Positions 41,986 to 42,309 of a DNA stretch of 42,309 bases are shown one piece after another. The position numbers and the translations under genes were made by a program. Source of the DNA: an uncultured Saprospiraceae bacterium (GTDB taxonomy: Bacteria > Bacteroidota > Bacteroidia > Chitinophagales > Saprospiraceae). Position 1 is the stretch's first letter. Each line of letters starts with the position of its first letter. The stretch is from positions 1 through 42,309 of the forward strand of contig CAKZUK010000140.1 in assembly GCA_937921775.1 (NCBI GenBank). Direction: 5' to 3'. Under the pieces are notes generated by a model, which worked only from the letters and a program-made list of their open reading frames with translations, was not told the DNA's origin and made no database searches.

Positions 41986-41993
41986 CAAAGATA
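41986..41993 (-). promoter_or_regulatory. -7 box of the NifU-like gene
   Basis: The minus strand reads TATCTTTG, matching TAnnTTTG, about 26 bp before the ATG at 41960. A clear -33 TTTG was not found at standard spacing. Confidence 0.5.
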
Positions 41994-42049
41994 CGTTTTT
42001 TGTAGAGGAAAGCCTTGCAATAGCTTGGATATCCTAGGTTCTAAATGTA

Positions 42050-42158
42050 AAATGTAAAACCGCAAAATTTAAAATATAAAAGTTTGCCCTTAAGCGTAAA
42101 ATCCGCGATTTTCGACCACTTTTACATTATAAATTTATCATTTTGCGGTTTTACATTT
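42050..42158. repeat. 19-bp perfect inverted repeat with 71-bp spacer
   Basis: The arms AAATGTAAAACCGCAAAAT (42050-42068) and ATTTTGCGGTTTTACATTT (42140-42158) are exact complements. The arms extend further with gaps (a TAAAATG duplication on the left). Inside lies a smaller CGCGATTTTCG segment. Confidence 0.75.
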
Positions 42159-42236
42159 AGAAACATTACTAACAGTGATACTGCCAAATGTCAACACAAC
42201 TGAATTAGCGCTCGTCCTGGTCCTCTTCGGTCTTCC

Positions 42237-42280
42237 AACTATATCCCAACTATATCCCAACTATATCCCAACTATATCTT
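42237..42280. repeat. 11-bp tandem repeat, four copies
   Basis: AACTATATCCC occurs three times without gaps, and a fourth copy ends TT instead of CC. The unit is about one turn of the DNA helix. Confidence 0.9.
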
Positions 42281-42309
42281 AATATCCACCTTCTGAGTTG
42301 GCGCCTGAT

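Larger units (their letters stand above)
41994..42309. other. Intergenic edge region with inverted and tandem repeats
   Basis: No gene is seen. It contains a 19-bp perfect inverted repeat (42050-42068 with 42140-42158) and an 11-bp tandem repeat (42237-42280). Confidence 0.55.

Noticed and set aside
42237..42280. CRISPR array
   Set aside because: The 11-bp units are directly abutting, without spacers, and no cas genes are present.

Overview
The window looks like Bacteroidota chromosome. Three things point that way: secreted proteins with T9SS-type C-terminal sorting domains, SprB-like, HYR and GEVED surface repeats, and promoters of the TTTG-N19-TAnnTTTG form. Composition is AT-rich. A member of the Saprospiria/Saprospiraceae is plausible but is inference only.

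Layout. 0.2-6.6 kb, minus strand: a zinc-ribbon protein, a TlpA-like thioredoxin protein, then a lone plus-strand tRNA-Gln(TTG) preceded by a possible Gln-rich leader ORF and two hairpins, then a 1000-residue secreted coiled-coil protein. 6.8-12.2 kb, minus: pyrB and pyrR (pyrimidine synthesis and its control), glnS and argS. 12.4-13.3 kb: a small exported protein and a short Spo0M-like protein. 13.3-14.2 kb: mostly non-coding, with one 43-codon basic ORF that has its own promoter-like sequence. 14.2-21.5 kb, minus: a tight five-gene operon encoding a secreted transglutaminase-like protein, an unknown exported protein, a 1236-residue Cys-rich SprB-repeat protein with a T9SS tail, and two paralogous lipoproteins. 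21.5-22.2 kb: a decayed serine-recombinase remnant. 22.2-27.5 kb, minus: a conserved small protein, a CCG-domain Fe-S protein, an M49 peptidase, and a glutamine synthetase fused to a Lys/Ala-rich tail plus a helix-hairpin-helix domain. 27.9-32.0 kb, plus: two outer-membrane-type proteins and a metallopeptidase lipoprotein. 32.1-33.3 kb, minus: NamZ/DUF1343. 33.5-38.8 kb, plus: a DnaQ-GIY-YIG nuclease and a 1271-residue multidomain esterase. 39.0-42.0 kb, minus: an unknown exported protein, pyrF and a NifU-like protein. The end carries a long inverted repeat and an 11-bp tandem repeat.

How the parts relate. pyrR-pyrB and pyrF belong to UMP synthesis. The tRNA-Gln, GlnRS and glutamine synthetase all concern glutamine, though they are not adjacent. 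The most system-like unit is the 14.2-21.5 kb surface operon, which lies beside recombinase debris and may have been acquired. The most unusual single proteins are the glutamine synthetase-HhH fusion and the coiled coil built of 40-residue (11+11+18) units. No CRISPR array, rRNA or intact insertion sequence was seen.
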